A DNA stretch of 64,000 nucleotides from a virus. Below are positions 16,584 to 25,174 of the stretch, piece after piece. Each line of letters begins with the position of its first letter. Position 1 is the stretch's first letter. The stretch covers positions 1 through 64,000 of IMG/VR virus record IMGVR_UViG_3300006033_000016. One strand, given 5' to 3'. Under the pieces are notes generated by a model. That model did no database searches. It was given only the letters and a program-made list of their open reading frames with translations, and was not told where the DNA came from. A program made the translations under genes and the position numbers.

Positions 16584-17353
16584 TCTTCCTCCAACGCCAG
16601 GAACCTGTTGATGTAATCCCTGTCCTGAGAGAATGTAGGAATGTTTTCATCCACAGTCCAACGGCTTCGGAGGACAACTCCAGTTGAGCCTTCAACGGGG
16701 TAAGTTTCTCTCAGTACACACCTTCCCCGCTTCTGCTGCACGGGCAGGTCGTTCCAGTTCTGGCCCTTCTGAAAGCACATCTCCTGTAGCTCGGAACCGT
16801 TCTTGTTGTTGCACTCTTTGTGAGAGTACAAGGAACGCGCAAGAGACTGCACGCTGTTGCGGACGGCGTCTTGCTGTCGCCACAAGAAGTAGTTGCAGAC
16901 GTCAGCTTCGGGAAGAACGAAGGCACGACAGTCGAAATAGGCGGGTCGAATCAGTGATGCCTTGTTAGGCACAGATTCCTTATCAAAGAGCGTCCACGAC
17001 CAAGAGGTGAATGTAGCCGCAGCAATGGAAGCAACAACGGAGCAGGTCTTCTGAACTCGGCCGTTGAAGTACGGCTGAGAGTTGAATGTCTTGTACCCAT
17101 GTACCAGGATAGAAATCTCGTCACTTTGGACGTAAGCGATCTGAGCCCCTTGGATATCCTCACACAGCTTAATGGCAGTAGTATTCATCACCTCTACGAG
17201 AGAGGGATCCCACGGTCTCTTTAGTCCTCGTGTGTACGAGTGAAAGGCTTTACCATCCACACGCAGAATCACAGGAAGACGAGGAGGCAGGGTATAGTCC
17301 ACAACTGCTTCGTAGGACTTCATTCGGTCGCCAAGAGAATCTTTTTGAGTCAT
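16580..17353 (-). CDS. Thg1-like 3'-5' tRNA nucleotidyltransferase
   Basis: 257 aa, the usual Thg1 length. Thg1 adds G to the 5' end of tRNA-His in eukaryotes; bacterial and phage Thg1-like proteins repair truncated tRNA 5' ends by template-directed 3'-5' addition. Hallmarks are present: LRVDGKAFHSYTRGL near residue 30 (metal Asp), YVQSDEIS near 75 (second Asp pair), FNGRVQKTCSVVAS near 97, and FLWRQQDAVRNS near 160. No tRNA-His was found in this window, so tRNA 5' repair is the more likely role. A promoter-like motif starts 44 nt before the ATG and AAAGGATT provides the ribosome site. Confidence 0.92.
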   Translation of the reverse strand: MTQKDSLGDRMKSYEAVVDYTLPPRLPVILRVDGKAFHSYTRGLKRPWDPSLVEVMNTTAIKLCEDIQGAQIAYVQSDEISILVHGYKTFNSQPYFNGRVQKTCSVVASIAAATFTSWSWTLFDKESVPNKASLIRPAYFDCRAFVLPEADVCNYFLWRQQDAVRNSVQSLARSLYSHKECNNKNGSELQEMCFQKGQNWNDLPVQQKRGRCVLRETYPVEGSTGVVLRSRWTVDENIPTFSQDRDYINRFLALEEE

Positions 17354-17380
17354 CGGTCAATCCTTTAAATCAGCTGCCAA

Positions 17381-17397
17381 TTACTATGACCAGGGTT
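17381..17397 (-). promoter_or_regulatory. repeated promoter-like motif, copy 2
   Basis: Minus strand reads AACCCTGGTCATAGTAA, 28-44 nt before the Thg1 start, in the short gap after the 78-aa basic gene. Confidence 0.65.
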
Positions 17398-17405
17398 GGT
17401 TCCAT

Positions 17406-17643
17406 TCATCTTGTCATTTCATCCTGGTGTTCTGCCCAGGCTTTTAGTTTTCTGGCCCACTGCTTGCGTGAAATACCTAATTCTCGCAGCATGTTCAAGA
17501 ACCACGGCTCTCTCAGTTTACGGTTGACCTCTCGACTGGTCCACACTCTCTTCCTGTGGCGTGAGAGGTACAAGTCGTAACGTTTGCGCTTCGCTTTGTT
17601 TTTAGCTCTACGCTCTCGCGCTTGGCACCGTGCAGTCTTCATG
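17406..17643 (-). CDS. basic hypothetical protein, 78 aa
   Basis: Start set at 17643, where ATG overlaps the stop of the zinc-ribbon gene as ATGA. Extremely rich in Arg and Lys (about a third of residues), so it likely binds nucleic acid. No domain recognised. Confidence 0.65.
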
Positions 17644-17800
17644 GGGCTACCTGCCATACGATGGAGCCATCAACCATTGCTGGACAAGTTACATAATCTG
17701 TTCCGCAGGCTTCGCAGCACCAAGTCTGTCCCTCCACTAACACCTCTGGAAAGACCTCGTCACCACAAACCCAACATGTTTCTCCTCCCTCTACGTTCAT
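17639..17800 (-). CDS. small zinc-ribbon protein, 53 aa
   Basis: Overlaps both neighbours by ATGA. It has CWVCGDEVF (residues 9-17) and CCEACGTDY (29-37) with a further Cys at 40, a standard treble-clef or ribbon zinc pattern. Function unknown. Confidence 0.7.
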   Translation of the reverse strand: MNVEGGETCWVCGDEVFPEVLVEGQTWCCEACGTDYVTCPAMVDGSIVWQVAP

Positions 17801-18081
17801 CGAAGAATCCTTGAATAATCGTAGAGGCGCGCGTCTGGGAAACCCTCAACCATTACTGTGGCGAGAATATATTCCTCTGAGGGGTCTGACCGTTCCGAAT
17901 AGAATATGTTACCAGGATCAGACACACCGTATTCTCCACGAACTATTTGCTCAGCCACCCAAGAGATTAGTCTTTCTCGGTAGTCTTCAATGGTTTCTTT
18001 GTCCAATAGAACAGGAAGACCAGTCCATTGATCCCCGCCGCGAGAAGGTACTGAATCCACGACCATCACGTCCGCACTCAT
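17797..18081 (-). CDS. hypothetical protein, 94 aa
   Basis: Not recognised; coupled by 4-nt overlaps on both sides. Confidence 0.65.
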   Translation of the reverse strand: MSADVMVVDSVPSRGGDQWTGLPVLLDKETIEDYRERLISWVAEQIVRGEYGVSDPGNIFYSERSDPSEEYILATVMVEGFPDARLYDYSRILR

Positions 18082-18287
18082 GGCTGAGTGTAGCCTATGG
18101 TAATCTTATTGCTCTTCTCGCTATAGCGAATCCTAATCGCTCCTCCACGCGGACCCTGAGCCACATAAGAAGAGTCCGTCTCCTTGGTCCAGGCTAAGGA
18201 TGACTTGGGCTTCTTTCCAAGGGTCTTGCCCTCTCTTGCCTTCGGATACGCTTGAACTATGAGGTCAAAAACTGTGTTGATGTCCAT
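18078..18287 (-). CDS. hypothetical protein, 69 aa
   Basis: Small basic protein ending with a beta-rich segment; no known domain. Overlaps the next gene by 4 nt. Confidence 0.6.
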   Translation of the reverse strand: MDINTVFDLIVQAYPKAREGKTLGKKPKSSLAWTKETDSSYVAQGPRGGAIRIRYSEKSNKITIGYTQP

Positions 18288-18325
18288 TTCAATTTTCCTA
18301 TGGTGTTACTGTATGCAACTCAAAA

Positions 18326-18631
18326 TCACGAAACGACTCTGCCGCCTATGATGATGACTCGGCCTTGTGGATATGCTAGAATCCTGATAGATTGCTCCCC
18401 TTGCAATGCAGCATCACACCCGTCTTCGTACACTGTTGCATACATGCTGCTACCTAGGGGACGATGCTCCCATCGAAACAAGAGTGGGTCGAACGCCATG
18501 CTAGGCTTTAAGACCTCGTGAGCCATGATTAGAAAGGTTTCGTCAACAACTAGGTTCAACTGGCGCGCTCTGACAGTCACATATTCGAATCGAGTTAGGA
18601 CGTCGAGCGTGTCTATAAAGATACTAGCCAT
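18326..18631 (-). CDS. hypothetical protein, 101 aa
   Basis: Beta-rich, not recognised. About 90 nt upstream of it (18632-18722) hold no convincing gene. Confidence 0.6.
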   Translation of the reverse strand: MASIFIDTLDVLTRFEYVTVRARQLNLVVDETFLIMAHEVLKPSMAFDPLLFRWEHRPLGSSMYATVYEDGCDAALQGEQSIRILAYPQGRVIIIGGRVVS

Positions 18632-18722
18632 TTACGAATGTCACACTGAAATGCCAACATAAGACTTGTGAAAAGGCGTGCTGGCTAGGTCAACACAGTT
18701 TTCGAACTCCTTGATGTCCCCT

Positions 18723-18896
18723 TCAATCTTCCTCTCCGACTGGTTCTACCGCCTGCCACAACTCCTCCATAGCCTGGTAGAAGGCTGGGGTGATCTCGTT
18801 GACTTCGCCCTTCAAATCGTTGGGCATCTGCTCCCAATGGTCTATTGCGTTACCTACCAGAACCATAAGCTCACGCTTGGTTTTGACTCTGCTCAT
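18723..18896 (-). CDS. hypothetical protein, 57 aa
   Basis: Start set at 18896, where the ATG overlaps the upstream stop (ATGA). Acidic helical protein, no domain. Confidence 0.6.
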   Translation of the reverse strand: MSRVKTKRELMVLVGNAIDHWEQMPNDLKGEVNEITPAFYQAMEELWQAVEPVGEED

Positions 18897-19222
18897 CCTA
18901 TCCTCGTGTTTTCTAAAGAAAGGCCAAGCCATCTCCACTGATTTGTGTAGCGGTCAAACCGCAAAGACCCGGAGAGGACTCGGCTACGTAGGTGAGACTC
19001 TACCAATTTGCTTATTAGCAAGGGGTAGTTGTCATGCCATGCGTATCCCTGTAAGCACTCTAAGGAGTTCCTCAGGTCTACCAAGGCAAGAGAAGGAAGG
19101 TCTGCACGTACACATACGGTGATGGTCTCCGCCTTCTCATCATACACTACTCCGTGATCAGGTACGTCATCTCTTATACTAGGAATGTACCTGTCCGAAG
19201 AAATGAATATGCAGATCATCAA
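18893..19222 (-). CDS. hypothetical protein, 109 aa
   Basis: Not recognised. Joined to both neighbours by ATGA overlaps. Confidence 0.65.
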   Translation of the reverse strand: MMICIFISSDRYIPSIRDDVPDHGVVYDEKAETITVCVRADLPSLALVDLRNSLECLQGYAWHDNYPLLISKLVESHLRSRVLSGSLRFDRYTNQWRWLGLSLENTRIG

Positions 19223-19629
19223 TTATAGTCGGTTATGTAGCCGCCAGGAAGGTCGGGGTTTGCCTCTTGCAGCTTCCTGAGAGCAGAGCCCAAAATTCTA
19301 GAGAGAAAGTGAACGGTATCCTCGTACTCGTCTCCATAGATGATGTAGACTCCTTCACTCTCTGGATCGATTACTCCATTGAGATGTTCATACGAATAAT
19401 ACTCATCTACCAACTGGGAGAGAGCCTCTTCCTTTTGTTCTCTGGTGACCAGGAAGGAATCACAAGAACTTCGGGCCCACAGGTCGTAGCCCACCCAGCC
19501 AGTGGAAAGCTCGTACTTTTGCATAAAGTCCTTCACGGTTTCGTCCTCAAGCACCTCCTTAGGAAAGTAGAAGATGCAAGAACTAGAATTCGTGATGAAA
19601 CCAACGTTGACTGAAATTCTCTTAGGCAT
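19219..19629 (-). CDS. hypothetical phage protein with GFITNSSSC motif
   Basis: 136 aa. The N-terminal VGFITNSSSCIFYF (about residues 9-22) is a signature I recall from uncharacterised phage and bacterial proteins. The remainder is acidic. The Asn/Ser/Cys motif might be catalytic or modified, but this is speculation. Confidence 0.7.
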   Translation of the reverse strand: MPKRISVNVGFITNSSSCIFYFPKEVLEDETVKDFMQKYELSTGWVGYDLWARSSCDSFLVTREQKEEALSQLVDEYYSYEHLNGVIDPESEGVYIIYGDEYEDTVHFLSRILGSALRKLQEANPDLPGGYITDYN

Positions 19630-19646
19630 GTGTAAGTCTCCTTGAA

Positions 19647-19859
19647 TCAGTGAGAGGTCAAAAGAATGTGCATGAAGGTGACCTTCATCAGGCTACGCTG
19701 CCACGGCGTCACGTTATCGTAAGGAACACCAAGTCTACGTGCTGCTCCTAGGGTGAATGGATCTTGGCGGGTGCTTTCCGTTTCTCTACACAACGTATCG
19801 TACTCATCTTTGGACGCAAAAAGTACAAGTCTTGGTTGTGTCACAGCTTCAGTAAGCAT
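19647..19859 (-). CDS. hypothetical protein, 70 aa
   Basis: Small, not recognised; 11 nt downstream of the kinase gene. Confidence 0.6.
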   Translation of the reverse strand: MLTEAVTQPRLVLFASKDEYDTLCRETESTRQDPFTLGAARRLGVPYDNVTPWQRSLMKVTFMHILLTSH

Positions 19860-19870
19860 CGGTCATTTCC

Positions 19871-21571
19871 TCACTTCATCTTCATTTCAAATACAGAGTT
19901 TCCTCTGATAAACCCTAGCTTGGGCCCACGCTTCACAAGAAGCATGTCTCCGCCTAGCATACTGTCTTCTATCACCTTTACGGAAGTGGACCCCTTCTTC
20001 GAGGAGAACAACTCAAGGTTTTCGTCCTCCGTAAGGGATACGCAAACGCCAGAGTCCATGGTCACAAAGTTCAGCTCGGTAGGAGTCACGTTCTCTACTT
20101 CTCTTACGTCATATGACGTAAAGTCATCCGTAAACCTGAAAATAAAGCGAGAATAGACTCCCTTTTTCGAACCTAGGACCATTAGTACACCGCGGTCGAA
20201 TTTTGCCGACAAAAACTTAACCGAGTCCAGCTCAGGAATACGCACCTGATAGGCAGCCTTAGACCGAGGAAACAAGGAAACAAAGCAAGAACCTAGCATA
20301 TTTTGATACACACCGCCCTGAAACAGCTTGCTCGCATTTTCTAGGACAGAGGCGAGAGAGTGGGCGGAGGCCAACACCTTGTTGGTGCCGTCCATATTCT
20401 GAGCACAGTGCAGAAGAATTTCGTATACCTTCCCGCGGTTCTTCACGTACAGCCTGTTGTCGTAGGAGGACAAATCTTCTGCGTGCATAGCAAGAGGTAC
20501 GTTCTTTCCTTCGGCCCACAGAGATACGTCCAACCCCTGAGTGAAGGCGAACACAGGAACATCGCCCGTTAGTGTAGTTCCTACGTGAACGTTGCTATCA
20601 GAAGAGAAAAGACTAGTTCCCGTCCCTGTGACTACAGATCCTCCACAGTGAAAGAACTCTTTCGAGCTGTTGACGTAGTGGTACGATCGAATGGTGGAAG
20701 CTAGCTTACTCACCTCCGAAATATCCAAGTTACCCGAAGAAACTACCGTCCGCAGAATCGAAGCAAGAACTGCGGTAGCCTGCATCGAATCTGGAGGGGG
20801 AAGACGCTTACCGTCCTGAAACACAGCGCGAAACCAAGAACGATATACGTCAGGAATGACGTCCAACGAGTAGCATACTTTCGGAATAGACACAGAAGAA
20901 TCAAACACACTCACGTGGTGCTTCATTCTGTCCTCTAGAGACTTGAACTTGCTGCTCTTTCCTTTGTAGGGATGTATGCCCACAAACAACTGAAAGGCCA
21001 GAATGCCAAAGCTGTACCAGTCGCTGAGAGGTGTGAAGTCTAGGTTCGCAGTCAGTGGGTCTCGCACTGACGGCATGATTGCAGTAGCCTTGAAGTGCGG
21101 AGTCTGGTAGCTGTCTACGTCGATCCAAAAGGACTCGGAAAAGTCCTTAGACACCAAAACGTTCAGCTCATTGAGGTCTACAACTAACACTCCAGCTTTG
21201 TGAATGTCTGCAACGGTATCTCTCATGTTTTGCACAAGAGAAGCTACCTTGGAGTGACTCAGGCCTTCGCGCTCCTTAAAAGACTTTGGAAACAGCTGAC
21301 ATAGGGACAGCGTGTCTCTAACAAAGCGCATGGTATAGCCAATATGTTTTCCCCCGCCATTACAAAGGATTTCCTTGGGCCTTATTACGTTTGGATTAGT
21401 AATGGAGGCAAGCTCTGCAAACTTGCTTGCCGGGATCATCTTGGCTGGGTCGTTGTAGATCTTGAAGGCAATATCCTTCTTCACGTAAACGGACCCCTCT
21501 CCGCCCGACGCTAAGAAATCAGAATTACCTAGGGAAACTTCTGTGTTGCTACCCTTGATGGTAACCTTCAT
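19871..21571 (-). CDS. protein kinase-like protein with C-terminal repeat domain
   Basis: 566 aa. Residues 15-260 carry a eukaryotic-type kinase fold: glycine loop SGGEGSVY (22-29), lysine in IAFKIY (near 37), catalytic loop VVDLNELNVLV near 150 (Asp and Asn in place), a DVD metal motif in WIDVDSY instead of DFG, and the SDWYSFGIL helix near 205. About 290 further residues are beta-rich with repeating hydrophobic strands, suggesting a beta-propeller-type sensor. With the PP2C (22691) and VWA (25805) genes it resembles the kinase of TerY-P triads. Phosphorylation targets are unknown; activity despite the DVD change is probable, not certain. Confidence 0.8.
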   Translation of the reverse strand: MKVTIKGSNTEVSLGNSDFLASGGEGSVYVKKDIAFKIYNDPAKMIPASKFAELASITNPNVIRPKEILCNGGGKHIGYTMRFVRDTLSLCQLFPKSFKEREGLSHSKVASLVQNMRDTVADIHKAGVLVVDLNELNVLVSKDFSESFWIDVDSYQTPHFKATAIMPSVRDPLTANLDFTPLSDWYSFGILAFQLFVGIHPYKGKSSKFKSLEDRMKHHVSVFDSSVSIPKVCYSLDVIPDVYRSWFRAVFQDGKRLPPPDSMQATAVLASILRTVVSSGNLDISEVSKLASTIRSYHYVNSSKEFFHCGGSVVTGTGTSLFSSDSNVHVGTTLTGDVPVFAFTQGLDVSLWAEGKNVPLAMHAEDLSSYDNRLYVKNRGKVYEILLHCAQNMDGTNKVLASAHSLASVLENASKLFQGGVYQNMLGSCFVSLFPRSKAAYQVRIPELDSVKFLSAKFDRGVLMVLGSKKGVYSRFIFRFTDDFTSYDVREVENVTPTELNFVTMDSGVCVSLTEDENLELFSSKKGSTSVKVIEDSMLGGDMLLVKRGPKLGFIRGNSVFEMKMK

Positions 21572-21846
21572 ACGAACCTATCCCATCCCCACACAAAACA
21601 AGTAATGGCATCGATGACAGTTTGTCCAGCCAAGTCAGATGCGTCTCTCAACAAGGGCTCCTCAGTAATCCGTTCCTCCCATTCGGAGACGCTCAGGTTC
21701 TCTTCCTTTCGAGAGAGAACAGCATCCTGAAACAGGAGGTAATGGGCTTCTTGCTTTGTCATGACGTACGACCTAGGCCCATGAGAAAAGTAAGAAGGGA
21801 GAAGAGAACGACACTTATCCACCCACAAAGAAAAGAGTGTAGGCAT
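21568..21846 (-). CDS. hypothetical protein, 92 aa
   Basis: Coupled to the kinase gene by a 4-nt overlap; not recognised. Contains several Trp and two Cys. Confidence 0.6.
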   Translation of the reverse strand: MPTLFSLWVDKCRSLLPSYFSHGPRSYVMTKQEAHYLLFQDAVLSRKEENLSVSEWEERITEEPLLRDASDLAGQTVIDAITCFVWGWDRFV

Positions 21847-21865
21847 GAAACCTCCAGATGCAGTA

Positions 21866-22102
21866 TCATTTTCTTGCTTGCTTTCTCACTCTCTTCTGCT
21901 CCAAGAACTCTTTCGGAACAGAAGAAATATCAGGTACCTTTTTGCCATACAACTTAGCAAAAAATACCACAAGAGAATACGCAATGAGTTGACGTATCCG
22001 CAGGGCGTCCGAAGACGAAAACAAAAAATCCTGAGACTCAGAAGTGTTGTGCTTGCTTCGAATTCGAGTCAGCTTTTTGTAACTGGAAAGATGCTGAGAC
22101 AT
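21866..22102 (-). CDS. hypothetical protein with one hydrophobic segment, 78 aa
   Basis: A hydrophobic stretch (IRQLIAYSLVVFFAKLYG, residues 36-53) may span the membrane or form a helix pair. The promoter-like motif ends only 4 nt before its ATG and no Shine-Dalgarno is visible, so translation may be leaderless. Confidence 0.6.
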   Translation of the reverse strand: MSQHLSSYKKLTRIRSKHNTSESQDFLFSSSDALRIRQLIAYSLVVFFAKLYGKKVPDISSVPKEFLEQKRVRKQARK

Positions 22103-22106
22103 GGTC

Positions 22107-22124
22107 TTATTATGTCCAGGGTTC
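22107..22124 (-). promoter_or_regulatory. repeated promoter-like motif, copy 3
   Basis: Minus strand reads GAACCCTGGACATAATAA, ending 4 nt before the ATG at 22102. If CATAATAA is the -10 element, the transcript would start at or near the start codon. Confidence 0.65.
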
Positions 22125-22127
22125 GGC

Positions 22128-22694
22128 TCAGAAGCGTTTGATAAGACGTAGCCTTCTGTTCATAGGCTGCTTCCACCCCTCAGCAGGTGGCGGTCTAACC
22201 ATTGTGTGAGGATCCAAGGGCCGGAAGGCGTCTCTCCATATACGAACAAGGCCAGAATCGTTAATGGTGGAAATCTTCCCCCATGCGTTGGCTGTAGCCT
22301 TCTGCACAATGCGACAGTTGAACCCTTGTCGAAGAACTCCTCCTACCGTAAGGAGAACACAGGCGTCGCTATTGATTCCGCAAAAGGTGAGATTAGGGTA
22401 ACTTGAGGGCGAGTCCAGATCTATGCCCTCTTCTTCTTCCAAGTAGGAAAGAATCTCGTCAGACCCATCGTCGTCTTTCTTTTTGACCACAGTGAACTGA
22501 CCTCTGGCAGCGTCCTGTAGAGCGGAAATAGTCTTACCGTAGCCTACATATTCCACAAATACTACAGGAATGTCCCTGTCGTTGGCTTTTCGCACCACAG
22601 AGGCGACAGACCCTACAAAAGACCACTTCGATTCAAGGCAAGAAACTTCACGAAGAAACTCATCCTGCATATCGATGACGAAGAGCATCCTCAC
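22128..22694 (-). CDS. isochorismatase-fold cysteine hydrolase
   Basis: 188 aa. The family triad is visible: Asp in FVIDMQDEF (near residue 8), Lys in VVKKKDDD (near 71), and Cys in CGINSDACVLLTV (near 117). Members hydrolyse isochorismate, nicotinamide or related amides. It lacks the clear metal-binding DxHxxxH of nicotinamidases, so substrate is open. It overlaps the PP2C stop by 4 nt. A second family member at 29504 looks like a true nicotinamidase. Confidence 0.82.
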   Translation of the reverse strand: MRMLFVIDMQDEFLREVSCLESKWSFVGSVASVVRKANDRDIPVVFVEYVGYGKTISALQDAARGQFTVVKKKDDDGSDEILSYLEEEEGIDLDSPSSYPNLTFCGINSDACVLLTVGGVLRQGFNCRIVQKATANAWGKISTINDSGLVRIWRDAFRPLDPHTMVRPPPAEGWKQPMNRRLRLIKRF

Positions 22695-23533
22695 CCCATG
22701 TGAATAGCAGCCATGGAAAAGTCGTCAGTGTGAGAATATCCTAGTTCTTTCAGCTTGGAGATCGCCTTTTTGGCTCGGCGCACTACAAACTCTCCTGCAT
22801 GACCCTTAAAGGACAGAAACTCACCTACTAAATCGGCCAGGCCAAGTTCTGTTTGCGCGTCTTTTTCTGCACAGTTGAAAGACTCAATGCCGTCAGAGAA
22901 AAGTGCCATTACGTCGTACTCGTCTGACGGAAAGAAACAGGTAAAGGGAATGGACCACTCCTTCGAAGAAAGATCAAAGAAGGGGAGAGGAGAGGGGGCC
23001 TCTGCCAGTCCTTCTCGATAATGGTGAAGAAGCGCAGGTTGGCCCTGTGTATGCTTGACATATCCCTTAAGCCTCTCCAAGTCCAACAGGTAGCTTACAT
23101 AGGCAGGGTAGCCGTGGGGAAATTCAATGGCGTACAGAGTGATTTTGTGGCTGTGCCTATGACGTGCTGCCACCACGCCATCCCCAAACACCAACGCCCA
23201 CACGCCCTCCTTTTCTCCGCTCGTTCCTTCCACTGCCATGAGCAGGGTAGCATCCAGACATTCAAACTCGATGTTACAAGAGGAGGCCATCTGGCTGGCA
23301 AAGGCCGAGGCCGTTATGTGAAGACTGCCAGAAGGAAAGGAGTTGTTGAACTGATTGAGTGCCCAATACGCAGCTCTAGTCAGAAATCTAGAACCAAAGT
23401 CGGTATTGGGGCTTCCTGAGCATCCGTCCGACAAAATAGCAAAAGACTTACCCCATCGAGTCCTGCCCGACATGGCATAATCTTGACATACTCTATGAGT
23501 AGACCCGATGGTGAAAAAACTATCGCTGTGCAT
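22691..23533 (-). CDS. PP2C-family protein phosphatase
   Basis: I start at the ATG at 23533 (GAGGT a few nt upstream), because the longer ORF would begin inside a terminator hairpin. The product is 280 aa. Metal-binding PP2C motifs: ILSDGCSGS near residue 28, ALVFGDGVV near 107, ALFSDGIES near 215 and DDFSMAAIH at the end. It should remove phosphate from Ser/Thr with Mn or Mg. It pairs functionally with the kinase at 19871 and the VWA protein at 25805. Confidence 0.88.
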   Translation of the reverse strand: MHSDSFFTIGSTHRVCQDYAMSGRTRWGKSFAILSDGCSGSPNTDFGSRFLTRAAYWALNQFNNSFPSGSLHITASAFASQMASSCNIEFECLDATLLMAVEGTSGEKEGVWALVFGDGVVAARHRHSHKITLYAIEFPHGYPAYVSYLLDLERLKGYVKHTQGQPALLHHYREGLAEAPSPLPFFDLSSKEWSIPFTCFFPSDEYDVMALFSDGIESFNCAEKDAQTELGLADLVGEFLSFKGHAGEFVVRRAKKAISKLKELGYSHTDDFSMAAIHMG

Positions 23534-23550
23534 AAGGACCTCAACAGGAA

Positions 23551-23583
23551 GGAAAAAGAAAAGGGGCACCGAAGCACCCCTTT
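23551..23583 (-). terminator. intrinsic terminator with UUCG tetraloop
   Basis: On the minus strand a GGGGUGC / GUGCCCC stem is closed by a UUCG tetraloop and followed by UUUUCUUUUU. It lies between the stop of the histone-like gene and the start of the phosphatase gene. Confidence 0.85.
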
Positions 23584-23600
23584 CCCTAAGACTCAAAATG

Positions 23601-24239
23601 TCACTTGGACTTCTTGGAGAGTGCCTTGGTTAGGGCATGGTTCAGCTTCCGCTTCTCCTCGGAATTCACCTTGGTGACCTTCTTAGGAGCAGTCTTCTTA
23701 GAGGCAACCTTCTTAGAAGGGGTCTTCTCAGGAGTGGCCTTCTTGGCTGCCTTCTTTGCCTCCTTCAGCTTAAGAATGACAAGAGCATGATCATGCTCGT
23801 AATTGCCATTAGGCTTGTTCGGAGTCTTTTTGCTGCGAAGAAGCGAAGAGACCAAGTCTGCCATGTGGGCCGAAGCGATGCGAGCAGCCAGGGGGTTCTT
23901 CTTCTGCTCCTCTGGAGAGGACAGGGTACTGAGTGCCACCTGGAGAGGGTGCTGTTCGTCTTGATTGAACTTCACGACACGACGAGATCGCTCACAGCCT
24001 AGACGTCCGAGAGCAATGGAAGACCCTGTCTTGCGAGAGAAAGTGTCCCCTGTCCTGCCCCACACCACCTGACCTGTGCGATCAAGGGCGTGCTTACGAG
24101 GCGGGGAATTGATTGCAACGGCAAAAGTAAGAGTATCCCCGTCGATTTTGGTCACAAGGGTCATGACTTGATCGGGGTTCTTGCGACTACGAATGTAGCG
24201 AGTCTTGATGCTGTTGTTATCTGTCTGAATGCTGGTCAT
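23601..24239 (-). CDS. basic protein with histone H1-like C-terminal tail
   Basis: Start set at 24239, after the upstream stop; the longer ORF runs into the preceding gene. 212 aa. The first ~150 residues are a basic globular domain of unknown type. Residues about 155-200 form a Lys/Ala/Pro/Thr repeat (KKATPEKTPSKKVASKK) like eukaryotic and bacterial histone H1 tails, which compact DNA without sequence specificity. A strong terminator follows. Confidence 0.75.
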   Translation of the reverse strand: MTSIQTDNNSIKTRYIRSRKNPDQVMTLVTKIDGDTLTFAVAINSPPRKHALDRTGQVVWGRTGDTFSRKTGSSIALGRLGCERSRRVVKFNQDEQHPLQVALSTLSSPEEQKKNPLAARIASAHMADLVSSLLRSKKTPNKPNGNYEHDHALVILKLKEAKKAAKKATPEKTPSKKVASKKTAPKKVTKVNSEEKRKLNHALTKALSKKSK

Positions 24240-24267
24240 GTTCTCTTCTGTTTCTCTCTTAGGTTGT

Positions 24268-24753
24268 TCACTTTTTACGAAGAAGCTGTATGTCTTCCCA
24301 CCCATGACGGTGGCCTTCTGCTTCAGTAAGCAAAAGAGCAAGTCCTGTTCCAGGGTCATACCCGTGGGATATCTTAGCCACTCTAAAGGAGCGAGAAGGC
24401 TCCGTAGCAAGAATGACCAAGTCGTTTACTTCTAGGTCAACAGGTACTTCTTCCCTGTTGCAACTCTTTAGATCTGATATGGTGGCCAGACCCTTAGCCC
24501 ACAGGGCTCCTTGTACGAAGCCCAGCCAACGAAGTGCCTTATCCTTATGACCCTCCTCTACTAGAGAAGGTAGGGCCAACACCATCCATCTCAAGTGGCT
24601 GACCAGGTCTTCATCACTGTTTACAGTGTGGTGCTCGTTGTGACGAACTGGTGTAAGTTCCCGCCCTGTTGAGAACAGATCCTCCGTACGCAACAGAGCA
24701 CGGAGGATACGTGCGGAGGTCCACACAGAGGGGCGCTTATCACGTGCAGCCAC
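24268..24753 (-). CDS. hypothetical protein, 161 aa
   Basis: Not recognised. The C-terminal 60 residues (VDLEVNDLVILATEPSRSFRVAKI) look like a small beta-barrel. Confidence 0.65.
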   Translation of the reverse strand: MAARDKRPSVWTSARILRALLRTEDLFSTGRELTPVRHNEHHTVNSDEDLVSHLRWMVLALPSLVEEGHKDKALRWLGFVQGALWAKGLATISDLKSCNREEVPVDLEVNDLVILATEPSRSFRVAKISHGYDPGTGLALLLTEAEGHRHGWEDIQLLRKK

Positions 24754-24766
24754 TGGTACGAGTCTC

Positions 24767-25174
24767 TCACTTCTTTGTGCGGCTCAAGGAGCGACGAGTG
24801 TTAGATTTCTTCTCTTCCGCCACTGTCTTAGTTGCGTAACCTGTGTCCTCTGCAGTAGGGAATTCTTTACCTGTCACGATAAAGTGGTGAAGTACACGAA
24901 TCTGAAGGGTGGCAGGCTCAGCTTTCACGGCAGAAAAGGCTGCGGTAAGAACGAGGAAGGGCAAAATGCCCTCACTAGCGTCACATTGAGCGACCACCGC
25001 CATGTCACCATAAGGAAGACTCTCTACAGCCGCAATGACTTCATTAGCGTCTTGAAATGGTCCAATAAACTCATCCGTCACACGAACGATGGGGTGACCT
25101 GAAGCATCACTCCCAGGAGCCTGCTCCTCAAACAAATCTGTAGGAAAAGCAACCCAAAATCTATCTTCCGACAT
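24767..25174 (-). CDS. hypothetical protein, 135 aa
   Basis: Not recognised; basic C-terminal tail (KKSNTRRSLSRTKK). Directly abuts the next gene (0-nt gap). Confidence 0.65.
   Translation of the reverse strand: MSEDRFWVAFPTDLFEEQAPGSDASGHPIVRVTDEFIGPFQDANEVIAAVESLPYGDMAVVAQCDASEGILPFLVLTAAFSAVKAEPATLQIRVLHHFIVTGKEFPTAEDTGYATKTVAEEKKSNTRRSLSRTKK

Noticed and set aside
22691-23596. Longer phosphatase start at 23596
   Set aside because: It would lie across the terminator hairpin at 23551-23583 and lacks a ribosome site; the ATG at 23533 has one.
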